Assembly (NCBI RefSeq): GCF_025962655.1
Contig: NZ_JAGFPE010000001.1
Span: 248,001-312,000 of the forward strand
DNA from: Candidatus Symbiopectobacterium sp. NZEC151
GTDB taxonomy: Bacteria > Pseudomonadota > Gammaproteobacteria > Enterobacterales > Enterobacteriaceae
DNA: 64,000 nt
Reading direction: 5' to 3'
Program-made: the position numbers and the translations under genes
The notes under the pieces: model-generated
Told to the model about the DNA's origin: nothing
Databases searched by the model: none
Seen by the model: only the letters and a program-made list of their open reading frames with translations
In this document: positions 56,550 to 64,000 of the stretch, one piece after another
Layout of the letters: every line of letters begins with the position of its first letter
Numbering within the stretch: the stretch's first letter is position 1

Positions 56550-56561
56550 GGGCAGGGTAAG

Positions 56562-56583
56562 AAGCCGCAAAGGAATGCGGCTT
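56562..56583 (+). terminator. Stem-loop after ardC, probable terminator
   Basis: AAGCCGC (56562-56568) and GCGGCTT (56577-56583) form a 7-bp GC-rich stem with an 8-nt loop, 12 nt after the ardC stop. Only a short T run follows, so terminator strength is uncertain. Confidence 0.5.
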
Positions 56584-56837
56584 TGACCATATATTTCTGT
56601 GGGCAGATTCGTGGTGGTGTTAAAGATATAAGCTCTCTGCAAATTTTTCGTGGCACTGTGTGTCAGGAAAAATTCGCAGGCTGCGGGAGCGGGCGGCAAA
56701 GAGCCCGATCATCGCTCTAGATATATTGGCTCAGACTTGATCTGGCCGTGTTCTCTGTTAGCGCACCATTCAGCATGACAGTCGGCAAAGAGCTGTGAGT
56801 TCAACCGATGAACGCCTTTGTAGTTGAGCTATTTATT

Positions 56838-57743
56838 CTAAACCGTAATACTGTATAAATGCCGTTTATTAAGCTTTTCGTTTATTTCGGCTTTTCGCCC
56901 AAGGTAAACAAATTCCATTATGTCATTGAATTCTTCATTCTCAGTACTATTCTTATCAAGAACGCCTTCGTCTAAGTAGAGTGGTTTTGCCTGCTCAAAG
57001 TTATTGTAAAGCAACCCTTGCTTCTCAAGTATTAAGGCGACTTCCTCTAAACGGTCTAGGCAACAAATGTACATATTAGCAGGGGCGTTAGCTACAACTA
57101 ACTCCGCATACAGTTTTCCATGGGCGACTTCAATGTCAGAAATAGCTTCAGGCGTGTACGGCAATATGCTAGATAACTCACTTTTCCTTTTGTTTAGCCA
57201 GTTTAATGCGTCTTTTTTGTCAAACGCTTTGAGCAGAACTAAACATAACTTATCAATTACTAGCAAATTGCTTTTATCACTATTATAAAGGTTGTCGAGA
57301 ACAAAAAACCTAATGATTGGAGGGAGTATGGAAAATACGCTCACAATTTCATTGCTGGAGCCAAATTTATACTTTTTAAAGTACAAAATAAACAAGCTTG
57401 CATACAACTTAAACAACGCATCAATCGCAGAATCCACATCAGTATCAAGAATCGGTTTTGGGTTTTTTGTATGGGTGCATTTATTCCCTAATTTTTGTAG
57501 CTTTCTAACAGCCCCCATTAAAAATTTATCATTTGAACTTGCGGCCTTTAATTTTTTAATAACTTCGAAATTACCGAGTGTAACTTCTTCGCCTTGAGGG
57601 ATGTCACATAATTTGCGTATGACAACTTCTGAATATTGTCGAATTGTAGAAATTTTACCTCTATTGGATCTGGATTCAATGTAAAAAGCGTCATTAATTA
57701 AATCTTTAACTAAATCTTCATAAACTTGATTTTTGAACTTCAT
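56838..57743 (-). CDS. Hypothetical protein with a HEPN/DUF4145-like N-terminal part
   Basis: This is a 301-residue, AT-rich acquired gene. The N-terminal 110 residues (ISTIRQYSEVVIRKLCDIPQ ... RKLQKLGNKCTHTKNPK) resemble the helical HEPN/DUF4145 pattern, in which an Arg-rich helix and a GN..xxH turn mark the RNase-like active region. The rest is helical without clear motifs. HEPN proteins often act as toxins or RNases in defence, but that is inference. It stands alone, oriented like the conjugation genes. Confidence 0.5.
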   Translation of the reverse strand: MKFKNQVYEDLVKDLINDAFYIESRSNRGKISTIRQYSEVVIRKLCDIPQGEEVTLGNFEVIKKLKAASSNDKFLMGAVRKLQKLGNKCTHTKNPKPILDTDVDSAIDALFKLYASLFILYFKKYKFGSSNEIVSVFSILPPIIRFFVLDNLYNSDKSNLLVIDKLCLVLLKAFDKKDALNWLNKRKSELSSILPYTPEAISDIEVAHGKLYAELVVANAPANMYICCLDRLEEVALILEKQGLLYNNFEQAKPLYLDEGVLDKNSTENEEFNDIMEFVYLGRKAEINEKLNKRHLYSITV

Positions 57744-58089
57744 TTTTCTGCATCCGTGAAAGTGAACTCTTGACCGGCTAGTATTTTAATAACACGCGTG
57801 CACGTTTAGCCACTTCGACCAGCCCGACCATGCTGTCAATGATTACTTAAGGTCAGACAATTACTGACAATTGTCAAATCCATTTTTTCACGATAACGCG
57901 TATGCGAGTTATCCCGCCAGAGAACACTTATAACTCATTGAATTTTCGATCACTACTGTACGCATGAATGATAAAGCTAGCACAAAATAAGTAGATCGCT
58001 TGTTGTTGCAAACTATGTGCGTGCCAACTAAGTCCGCTCCTGGCACAAAGCTACCTGCCAGATGAGGTTATGCACTGAGCCATAAAAAT
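57744..58089. other. Intergenic region without a gene
   Basis: No gene is supported over about 350 bp. Short palindromic words occur (for example GACAATTACTGACAATTGTC near 57856-57875), without clear meaning. Confidence 0.4.
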
Positions 58090-58111
58090 GTTAGCTCAAA
58101 TCTGAGCTAAC
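58090..58111 (-). terminator. Intrinsic terminator of the mob/methyltransferase operon
   Basis: GTTAGCTCA (58090-58098) and TGAGCTAAC (58103-58111) form a perfect 9-bp stem with a 4-nt loop. Read on the minus strand, the stem is followed by ATTTTTATG, a T-tract. It lies 28 bp after the methyltransferase stop (58139). Confidence 0.8.
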
Positions 58112-58138
58112 ACACTCATAGAGGAATTTAACCCGTCT

Positions 58139-59188
58139 TCATTTATCAATGTGCCTTCCTGCATCATCAGAATGAGCTGTGGTACTCCGTGCTGCCGCAA
58201 TACGCCTGCGAGCAGTTTTCACATAATCCTCTTCTCGCTCAATACCGATAAAACAGAATCCTTCCATCGCCGCAGCTTTGCCGGTGCTTCCACTCCCCAT
58301 AAAGGGATCAAGTACAGTGCCACCTGAGGGGGTAATCAGACGGCAGAGGTATCGCATCAGTGCTGTGGGCTTTACACACATATGATTGTTCCCTTCATCG
58401 CGGTCATTTTTGCTGGCTTTCGCACAATAAAAGAACCGACTGGCGCTATTAATTTCCATCTGCTGAGGGGTATACGGGAACATCGTAAGTACTGCATCAC
58501 TGCCATCATGGATAACATTGGCAGGCCAGCGACCATCAGGATTTCCTTGTCTGGCGATACCTCCATCACCTTTACTTCTGCCTCGCCACATATGGTTGGG
58601 CTCAGATCCACCCGGTCCATTTGGATAATCATAGGGGGATTCCCCCTCTGCCAGAGGGATCCTGCATTCGCCGATGTTCAGAACGCCGGTACCATACACG
58701 CCTACGTTGGATGCTATGGTTCCCTTGCTCGGCTTGCGGGCAAGGGTAATCGGTTCCAGCGCCGGTTTTAACGCGTGGTGAGATTTAGGAAAGCCCGAAC
58801 CGTATACCCAGCCCAGTATTCCGTCACGTCCAAATGTCGCGTCCAGCAATTTGAGCTGGTCCGACGACAAACTTTCAATGAGGACCTGAGCAGCATTGCT
58901 GGTCTCGTAGAGAAATACGATCATGTCACGTATTTCAAAGCCCGCATCCTCAATACGCGCTGCCATCCGGTGTTGAGTACGGGATCCCGCGAAAGACAGC
59001 AAATGACCACCGGGTTTAAGTACGCGCAGACACGCTTCCCAGATGGCTTGTGAAGGGACATCATAGTCCCACGTTTTCCCCATGAATTTAATACCATATG
59101 GCGGGTCGGTCACTATGCTGTCCACAGAGTTGTCCGGCATATTGCGCAGAACCTCCAGGCAGTCGCCATGGTTCAAAATGTCATGCAT
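58139..59188 (-). CDS. Beta-class DNA (adenine-N6/cytosine-N4) methyltransferase of the mobilisation operon
   Basis: This 349-residue methyltransferase has catalytic motif DPPYG (residues 28-32) near the N-terminus and the SAM motif TVLDPFMGSGSTGKAA near 305, the order of beta-class enzymes. DPPY favours adenine methylation. ATG 59188 overlaps the end of the relaxase gene by 8 bp, so the two are translationally coupled. A longer frame from 59323 lies inside the relaxase. No cognate restriction enzyme is adjacent. It probably marks the element's own DNA or shields it from recipient restriction (inference). Confidence 0.88.
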   Translation of the reverse strand: MHDILNHGDCLEVLRNMPDNSVDSIVTDPPYGIKFMGKTWDYDVPSQAIWEACLRVLKPGGHLLSFAGSRTQHRMAARIEDAGFEIRDMIVFLYETSNAAQVLIESLSSDQLKLLDATFGRDGILGWVYGSGFPKSHHALKPALEPITLARKPSKGTIASNVGVYGTGVLNIGECRIPLAEGESPYDYPNGPGGSEPNHMWRGRSKGDGGIARQGNPDGRWPANVIHDGSDAVLTMFPYTPQQMEINSASRFFYCAKASKNDRDEGNNHMCVKPTALMRYLCRLITPSGGTVLDPFMGSGSTGKAAAMEGFCFIGIEREEDYVKTARRRIAAARSTTAHSDDAGRHIDK

Positions 59189-59996
59189 GGCGTTCCCTCC
59201 CGACATCGTCACCAACTGATGAAGAGGGGCCCCCCTGTTTATCACTGACACTATTTTCCAGTTCATCAAGGGTGCGGAACAGGAACATCTCGCGTTGCTT
59301 CGCATCAAACGAAACAGGAACACTGTTTCTCATCACCGTTCTGATACTGACAAACAGCCTGACCAGCGATTCTTTAGTTTTATTATCCGGCATCACATAC
59401 ATGGCATAGTGCCAGCGACCGGCGTCGCTGGCTGCCAGATGACTGCCAATAATGCTGATGTAACGTGCGCAGGTTTTCATTGACCGCTCTGTTTCCACTG
59501 CGACGATGGCACCGCTGCTTAAGGTAATAATGCCGTCCGGTCGGTGCCGGATACCTGGGTACCGCGCCATAAACTCTCCCCGGTCGCCATTAAGCCAGCC
59601 TGTGCCGCCTTTTTCCTCCAGGGCGATCCTGACCCGCTGGTTTAACAGGCGATGTTCCAGCGTCGAGTTTTTGAGTTTGCCCGGCTCAAAATAGGCAGGG
59701 AAAACCTTGTCATTAGCACTAACCACCATTGCCAGTCCCTGCATGGTGATCCCCCACAATGATTTTTTCCCGGTCAATACTGGATACTCATGTTTATTTA
59801 GGAGACCCATTGAAACCGCTTTATTCAGCAGGTTATACATCGCATGGTTATGTTTACCTTTATAACCGACAACTCTTTTTAAGGTCCGGAAATCAGAGAA
59901 TGTTTCTTCCTTGAGGAAATACAGCAATGCCCGCATTCTCCGATTCGCGGCTTCATTTCTTTCAGCAACATTATGAACAAGCATTGATAGCCTCAT
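59181..59996 (-). CDS. MobC-type relaxase/mobilisation protein (MOBC-like)
   Basis: This 271-residue protein resembles MobC of CloDF13-like plasmids. It has an N-terminal winged-helix-like region (ALLYFLKEETFSDFRTLKRVVGYKGKHNHAMYNLLNKAV) and a core RHRPDGIITLSSGAIVAVETERSMKT (about 150-175), whose D...E-x-E pattern fits the nuclease-like fold proposed for MOBC relaxases. No HUH motif is present. It overlaps the coupling-protein gene by 4 bp, the mobB-mobC arrangement of that family. The relaxase role is inferred from family and context. Confidence 0.72.
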   Translation of the reverse strand: MRLSMLVHNVAERNEAANRRMRALLYFLKEETFSDFRTLKRVVGYKGKHNHAMYNLLNKAVSMGLLNKHEYPVLTGKKSLWGITMQGLAMVVSANDKVFPAYFEPGKLKNSTLEHRLLNQRVRIALEEKGGTGWLNGDRGEFMARYPGIRHRPDGIITLSSGAIVAVETERSMKTCARYISIIGSHLAASDAGRWHYAMYVMPDNKTKESLVRLFVSIRTVMRNSVPVSFDAKQREMFLFRTLDELENSVSDKQGGPSSSVGDDVGRERHA

Positions 59997-61729
59997 AGGT
60001 TAATGGAGGGTTTGTGAATTGGGCTTTCTTTTTCGCTATGCAGGTTTCTTTTATGTTCAAACGAAAACAGGTCGATATATTGTTTTTTCGCCGGTATATG
60101 GAATAGTTTGGTTGCCTTCGCCAAATCGTTTTGGGTAAAAACAAAACCAACGAACTTAGGAAGATTAAGCAGCATATTGCTGTCTATATAATATCGCTCA
60201 GCCTGGCGGATCATCCTGTCCGTTTCCATTTTCTCCGTCAGGGAGATATCCGTTTTAACTTTCCTCATTTCATCGTCAACCAGAATAGAGCCGGTCATCC
60301 TTGCCACCCAGTCGGCGGTGTCCGGATCGCGAAGGCGGTAAACCAGCATAAACTTGCAGTTCTCAATCACCGAACCAGCAACGGCATCACCCTCCAGATC
60401 TGCCGGACAATCATATAAATCTTTTACCGACTGGTGGGCCATTATTATATGCACACCTTTGTCCCTCGCAGCGCCAAGCCCCTCAAGCGCAGGGCGGGAC
60501 AGGTGATATTTAAGTTCATCAAGAAAAATAGCGACAGGACGAGGTTTGCCTTTTATTCGATCACGCGTTTCGGCTATCTGAATCAAGCGAGTTAAAATTA
60601 TGCGCTGAGCCGATATGATTTTCTGGTTACGCATCGAGCCGATGATGTAGCAGCATCCGCCTTCATCAAAAATGGTCTTTAAGGAAAATCCCTTATTGGC
60701 ATTAATGGAGTTTACTAAAGCGATTTCCTCAAGCTCGCCATAAAAAGCAGGCACATCTTCACTGAGGGATTTCACAAAGTCAGTGTTAAATAAGTCGCGT
60801 AATGTCATTTCTTTTTCATAAATAGCTGCCGTATTTCTGGCTGCACGACGGTCGGCAATACGATAAAAGTCAGCACCTTCACCTTTTTTACCCAGGCTGA
60901 AACCTGCATTAAACAGCTCCTCCAGCTGTTCATGAGAAATATCAGCCAGTAAATCAAGCTGAAAATTAAGGTCATTCAGGTTAATAATGACAAATTGCTT
61001 TCCGGCTTTCTGACAAGCCTCCCGCAGTACATGCGGTGCCCACTCATCATTTTTAGGGTCTTCGACAAACACGCCTTCACCTGAAAGTATTGCCTGATAA
61101 AGCAGTACACAGGCACTGACGCCTTTACCGGAACCTGTGGTACCGATAAGGTCAGCGTGTTGAGTTTGAAATTCTTCGGCGGTGATATATTGCGGCTGGT
61201 TGTCTTTATCCAGCCCGATAAAAATACCGTTATTCAGGTCAATATAATCCAGCGGATTATACGCAATGCTGTCAGGTAACATGTCTCTGACTTCACGAAC
61301 ATCCGTTCTGACATTTCTTTCCAGCTTGCTTTTTTTAATCATCCGATGTTTCAAACTGTCGATTTCACCCGTCAGCAGCCTTCGGACTGCAATATGAAAA
61401 GCCAGACCTGCCAGCGTAAATCCGACAGTCAATATCCAGAGTGATAATCTGAGCAGGATGTCATTATCGAGCACTTTAAAGAAAAAACTCAGCCCCTGAA
61501 TGGTCAGTGGTGACAGGGTGCCAAATATGAAAAAGAAGGTGGATACACCCGCTACCGATTTTAACCAGAGGGGGGCATTTTTTCTTTCTTCACGTGGCAG
61601 ATGAAAGATGAATGGCAGCGTCAGCCCGGCAAATACGGACAATATTACCGGGTTGTGTTGTAGCCAGAGCAGAAAAAAAGAAAAGGCATCCGAAAAGGCA
61701 TTCAGCCTTTGCATCAGATGGATTCCCAT
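59993..61729 (-). CDS. MobB-type type IV coupling protein (VirD4/TraD-like ATPase)
   Basis: This is a 578-residue inner-membrane ATPase that brings the relaxosome to the transfer channel. Several N-terminal TM helices (within about 15-115) are followed by Walker A GTTGSGKGVS (about residue 195) and Walker B PVAIFLDELKYH (about 400). A motif AHQSVKDLYD and the C-terminal RLRDPDTADWVARMTG fit the T4CP family. The ATG has GGAG 9 nt upstream. It is followed by the MobC-like relaxase, and the structured non-coding region lies directly upstream. Confidence 0.85.
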   Translation of the reverse strand: MGIHLMQRLNAFSDAFSFFLLWLQHNPVILSVFAGLTLPFIFHLPREERKNAPLWLKSVAGVSTFFFIFGTLSPLTIQGLSFFFKVLDNDILLRLSLWILTVGFTLAGLAFHIAVRRLLTGEIDSLKHRMIKKSKLERNVRTDVREVRDMLPDSIAYNPLDYIDLNNGIFIGLDKDNQPQYITAEEFQTQHADLIGTTGSGKGVSACVLLYQAILSGEGVFVEDPKNDEWAPHVLREACQKAGKQFVIINLNDLNFQLDLLADISHEQLEELFNAGFSLGKKGEGADFYRIADRRAARNTAAIYEKEMTLRDLFNTDFVKSLSEDVPAFYGELEEIALVNSINANKGFSLKTIFDEGGCCYIIGSMRNQKIISAQRIILTRLIQIAETRDRIKGKPRPVAIFLDELKYHLSRPALEGLGAARDKGVHIIMAHQSVKDLYDCPADLEGDAVAGSVIENCKFMLVYRLRDPDTADWVARMTGSILVDDEMRKVKTDISLTEKMETDRMIRQAERYYIDSNMLLNLPKFVGFVFTQNDLAKATKLFHIPAKKQYIDLFSFEHKRNLHSEKESPIHKPSINL

Positions 61730-62507
61730 CGCAGTGATCTCCGGTCTGATTTCGGTGTGACGGGCGCATCACATGGGCGTCACCGATGGACGTTAAACCC
61801 CACGCCCACGCGCGACGCCTATTGAGGACGCCCATAAACGGATGAAGAGCACTGAACGTCTGCGACGCTCATGCCCGTTATCCGCGCTTTCAGAAAACAG
61901 CCGACGCATGGTCGTCAGCTCCCTGAAACGCCCGAATGACGGGCAAAGGCGTGTGACATACGCTCGTGCTGGACGCTCTCCCTGCATGTCACATGGGGGT
62001 AATGTCGTGGCTGGACGCCACCCCAAAACCCCCAACGGCAAAGGCGGCACACCGTCGCACGCTACGCGCGACCAACCCCTTTAAGACGCGCGTTTCGCCT
62101 GTTTTTTCTCGCAAGCTCCAAAAAACGGGAACGCTGCTTTAAAGGGGTTGGTCGCGCCTGATCGGCAATATTCCCCGCTGGGGCGGGAAATATTACCTGG
62201 CTTGACGGTGTGCGGGGCTTTGCCCCCCAAATAAACCGCTGTCGTGGGCGACAGCTTTTCGCTCGCTGGGGCGGCGAAATTTATTCGGCTCCCCCCGGCC
62301 TGCTCAATTCGCTTTAGGCGAATGTTCGCAGGTGGGCGCGGTGCCTGAAAATTAGCAATTTCTGCGAAATTAAATTTTCTGTCCGCGCTCCACACACTTA
62401 TTTTACGGCTTAACAATTTCTCCGAAATTGAAGCCAAAATAAGCATGCTTTAAAACCGCCGTCTGTCAGTCTGTGGCGTCATTCGAGACATTATCAATGT
62501 TTGTTAT
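61730..62507. other. Structured GC-rich non-coding region, candidate origin of transfer (oriT)
   Basis: About 780 bp without a gene, between the coupling protein and the transfer genes and dense with symmetry. The longest repeat is a 19-bp inverted pair (62066-62084 and 62139-62157). Others are AATATTCCCCGC/GCGGGAAATATT (62167-62194), CTGTCG-TGGG-CGACAG near 62240, GCGAATGTTCGC near 62320, and twin hairpins AATTTCTGCGAAATT (62357-62371) and AATTTCTCCGAAATT (62415-62429). Its position next to mob genes makes oriT the best guess. The nick site cannot be named. Confidence 0.55.
62066..62157. repeat. 19-bp perfect inverted repeat with 54-nt spacer
   Basis: GCGCGACCAACCCCTTTAA (62066-62084) is matched by its exact reverse complement at 62139-62157. 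It is the longest perfect inverted repeat noticed in the window and lies within the oriT candidate. Confidence 0.85.
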
Positions 62508-62813
62508 TCACATCTGTTCGCGGGCTATTTCAGCCCGGCATTCTCGTTCCGCGTTTAATACCGCATGATAGGTGTCATCATCGACTTTCGTTCCCTGACT
62601 TTCGGCATACCGCCTGAGCTTCTCGGCGTCCGATTCATTAAGCTGTGACAGATGATGTCGCAATAAACCGGTAAATCGGCTTTCATAGATTTCGTAATAA
62701 AGCCCGCATCCCTGATTGGCTTCTTTTGACAGGGAATCATAGATACATGTGACAGATATTCTGTCGTGATGCGTTGAGTGAATATTGGCAATAAACAGGT
62801 CTTCTTTATTCAC
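62508..62813 (-). CDS. Small hypothetical protein of the transfer region
   Basis: This 101-residue soluble protein was not recognised. The GTG start at 62813 follows GGAG at 62822-62825. A longer frame from 62882 would run into the end of the TrbM-like gene. The sequence (LFIANIHSTHHDRISVTCIYDSL ... ESDAEKLRRYAESQG) is charged and probably alpha/beta. It lies between the oriT candidate and a TrbM-like gene and is read with the transfer genes, so an accessory role in conjugation is likely. Confidence 0.6.
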   Translation of the reverse strand: MNKEDLFIANIHSTHHDRISVTCIYDSLSKEANQGCGLYYEIYESRFTGLLRHHLSQLNESDAEKLRRYAESQGTKVDDDTYHAVLNAERECRAEIAREQM

Positions 62814-62862
62814 TTTTGTTTCTCCATGCAGGGAATATATTAAGATAGCGGCCAGGGTTCTA

Positions 62863-63165
62863 TTACCCTCTGACCCTGCCAAATCTGGACAGGATTTTAT
62901 TCACCGTCTCCGGGTTAGCACTGGCGCATTCTCCCAAAAAGGCTTTTCTGGCATTCAGTGTGTGGTTGGGTAAAAAACCGTGTTTATTCTTTTTAACGAT
63001 ATTAAAGAAAGCACGCTCCGCAGAACGACATTGACTTCCTCCACTGTTTCCGGTTGTTTTACCGTACATACAAAGCACAACTTCGCACGGGTCGGCAGCG
63101 AAAGAATAAACAGGCGTTCCGGCGACAATGCACAGCATTGCCGCCGCAATAGCGGAATATTCCAT
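62863..63165 (-). CDS. TrbM/KikA/MpfK-like conjugal transfer protein
   Basis: This 100-residue exported protein has an N-terminal signal (MEYSAIAAAMLCIVAGTPVYSFA) followed by the family signature DPCEVVLCMYGKTTGNSGGSQCRSAERAFFNIVKKNKHGF and a Cys near the end (GEC). The paired cysteines suggest disulfides in the periplasm. Relatives accompany type IV conjugation systems and help pilus or channel assembly. It is read in the same direction as virB11 and the lipoprotein. Confidence 0.75.
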   Translation of the reverse strand: MEYSAIAAAMLCIVAGTPVYSFAADPCEVVLCMYGKTTGNSGGSQCRSAERAFFNIVKKNKHGFLPNHTLNARKAFLGECASANPETVNKILSRFGRVRG

Positions 63166-63213
63166 GATGACCTCCTTACGGTGAGGTGAATTTCAGGATG
63201 TGAGGGGGAAGAT

Positions 63214-63612
63214 TTAATGCGAGAAATAAATTCGGGTGTCGCTGCATGTCAGTCTGCCAGAGACAGGCTGATATTCAATAACGTCTTTAGCGCCATATCG
63301 CCGTAGCCAGTTTTTTGCAGTAAAGAATTCTGCGCCTGATGGTGTAGCAACAACAATACGCGCAGAGTGGGCGACCGCGTAAAATATGGAGGGCGTCCAG
63401 CGAGTCTCATTAAAATTCCGTGCGTGAATGGTTAATAACCATGTATCTTTTACCACCGGAGAAGGAATAATAACCGGGTTGTCTCGCCATTGCGGTAAAC
63501 CGGTATTGACTGACTTACCCGGTTTATCCCATTCAACAGGAACCGGTGGCGGGGGGGAAGAACAGCCTGAAAGCACCAGCGAAAATAACAGCATATGGAT
63601 AACTTTTATCAT
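63214..63612 (-). CDS. Cag12-like type IV secretion lipoprotein
   Basis: This 132-residue lipoprotein has a short signal ending in the lipobox LVLSGC (Cys17), then a Pro-rich segment (SSPPPPVPVEW). The body (RDNPVIIPSPVVKDTWLLTI; FYAVAHSARIVVATPSGAEFFTAKNWLRRYG) fits proteins annotated as Cag12-family in enterobacterial conjugation loci. Assignment is from recalled family sequence. The start overlaps the virB11 stop by 4 bp (ATGA), so it belongs to the same T4SS operon. Confidence 0.65.
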   Translation of the reverse strand: MIKVIHMLLFSLVLSGCSSPPPPVPVEWDKPGKSVNTGLPQWRDNPVIIPSPVVKDTWLLTIHARNFNETRWTPSIFYAVAHSARIVVATPSGAEFFTAKNWLRRYGAKDVIEYQPVSGRLTCSDTRIYFSH

Positions 63613-64000
63613 GCTTTCATCTCCTCAAAAAAGGCGCTGCGGTGCAGTGGCCGGAAATAAATATCATTCATCCGACGCACATTACCGTCCAGGTCGATAC
63701 TCACGATAACGTCCAGACTGTCCAGTACCTTGCGTAACATAAAGGTGTAAGGGAGTCGGGCGCATTGCGGGGTTTCATAACAGCGGGTAATAAAGCCGTC
63801 TACCGCTTCCATTGCCGAACCGGCATGGATAGAGGTCATACTGCCTTCATGGCCGGAACCGGTTATCTTGAGAAAATCCCAGGCCTCACCGCCGCGCACT
63901 TCGGTTAATAGTATGCGGTCGGGATTCATGCGGTAATTCCAGCGTAGCAGGCTGGCGGGCGTCACAATTGACCCTTTTTCATCTGCCGATTCCGACGGAT
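63609..64000 (-). CDS. virB11: VirB11-type secretion/conjugation ATPase (partial, C-terminal part)
   Basis: This is the C-terminal 130 codons of a VirB11/PulE-type hexameric ATPase; the start is beyond the window edge. The segment LLRWNYRMNPDRILLTEVRGGEAWDFLKITGSGHEGSMTSIHAG contains the Asp box (MNPDRILLTEVRG), a Walker B-like stretch and the His box (GHEGSMTSIHAG). It powers pilus assembly and DNA transfer in type IV secretion. It precedes the T4SS lipoprotein with a 4-bp overlap. The rest of the virB operon is expected just outside the window. Confidence 0.9.
   Translation of the reverse strand, partial: PSESADEKGSIVTPASLLRWNYRMNPDRILLTEVRGGEAWDFLKITGSGHEGSMTSIHAGSAMEAVDGFITRCYETPQCARLPYTFMLRKVLDSLDVIVSIDLDGNVRRMNDIYFRPLHRSAFFEEMKA

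Noticed and set aside
1-64000. CRISPR arrays, rRNA and tRNA genes
   Set aside because: No regularly spaced repeats and no recognisable tRNA or rRNA sequence were seen on reading through the window.

Overview
The window comes from an enterobacterial chromosome (order Enterobacterales). The nap genes run in the napF-D-A-G order of E. coli. NarQ keeps the E. coli numbering at both the nitrate-binding Arg50 and the phosphorylated His370. The type VI secretion genes follow the order of the Vibrio cholerae main cluster, as in several plant-associated enterobacteria, and a PecS/PecM-like pair is present. A plant-associated or soft-rot relative is possible, but the genus cannot be fixed from the sequence. 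Bases 1-43600 look like ordinary, GC-rich host DNA. From about 43.7 kb the DNA becomes a patchwork, and about 46-57.7 kb is clearly AT-rich and looks acquired.

Layout. (1) 1-6296: nap genes for periplasmic nitrate reductase on the minus strand, divergent from narQ-narP, with a NarP/NarL-type site between them. (2) 6308-7772: a DMT exporter and a PecS/MarR-type regulator, divergent across a perfect 20-bp palindrome. (3) 7790-14329: a five-gene minus-strand operon with an Fe3+/sugar-phosphate-type ABC importer, a rare inositol-monophosphatase/dual-specificity-phosphatase fusion and a LacI regulator, headed by an 18-bp palindrome. It looks like an uptake and dephosphorylation system for a phosphorylated polyol or sugar. 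(4) 15553-37214: a nearly complete T6SS locus, tssB-C-E-F-G-tagH-tssJ-K-L-tssH-vasH-vasI-tssA-tssM-vasL-Sel1 lipoprotein, without hcp, vgrG or PAAR genes. (5) 37370-43577: a two-TM protein, a secreted alpha/beta hydrolase, two SDR/HxlR divergent pairs that share an operator-like motif, a LysE exporter and a CPBP protease.

(6) 43769-45910: decayed mobile DNA, namely an Rpn-nuclease 3' remnant and a broken IS630-family transposase. (7) 46226-57743: AT-rich accessory DNA that reads as a defence island. It holds an unknown protein plus an HNH nuclease, an FRG-domain protein, a DNA methyltransferase tail-to-tail with an SMC/ABC-type ATPase, a middle component and a PD-(D/E)XK nuclease, then an ArdC antirestriction protein and a HEPN/DUF4145-like protein. 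(8) 58090-64000: a conjugation module read on the minus strand, consisting of virB11 (partial), a T4SS lipoprotein, a TrbM/KikA-like protein, a small protein, a structured non-coding stretch that is a good oriT candidate, a MobB-type coupling protein, a MobC-type relaxase and a coupled adenine methyltransferase, ending at a terminator. Regions 7 and 8 together suggest an integrative conjugative or mobilisable element that carries defence cargo. No integrase or tRNA attachment site lies inside the window.

The most interesting item is the methyltransferase + ABC-ATPase + middle component + PD-(D/E)XK nuclease module at 49908-54901, a candidate little-described restriction-like defence system.
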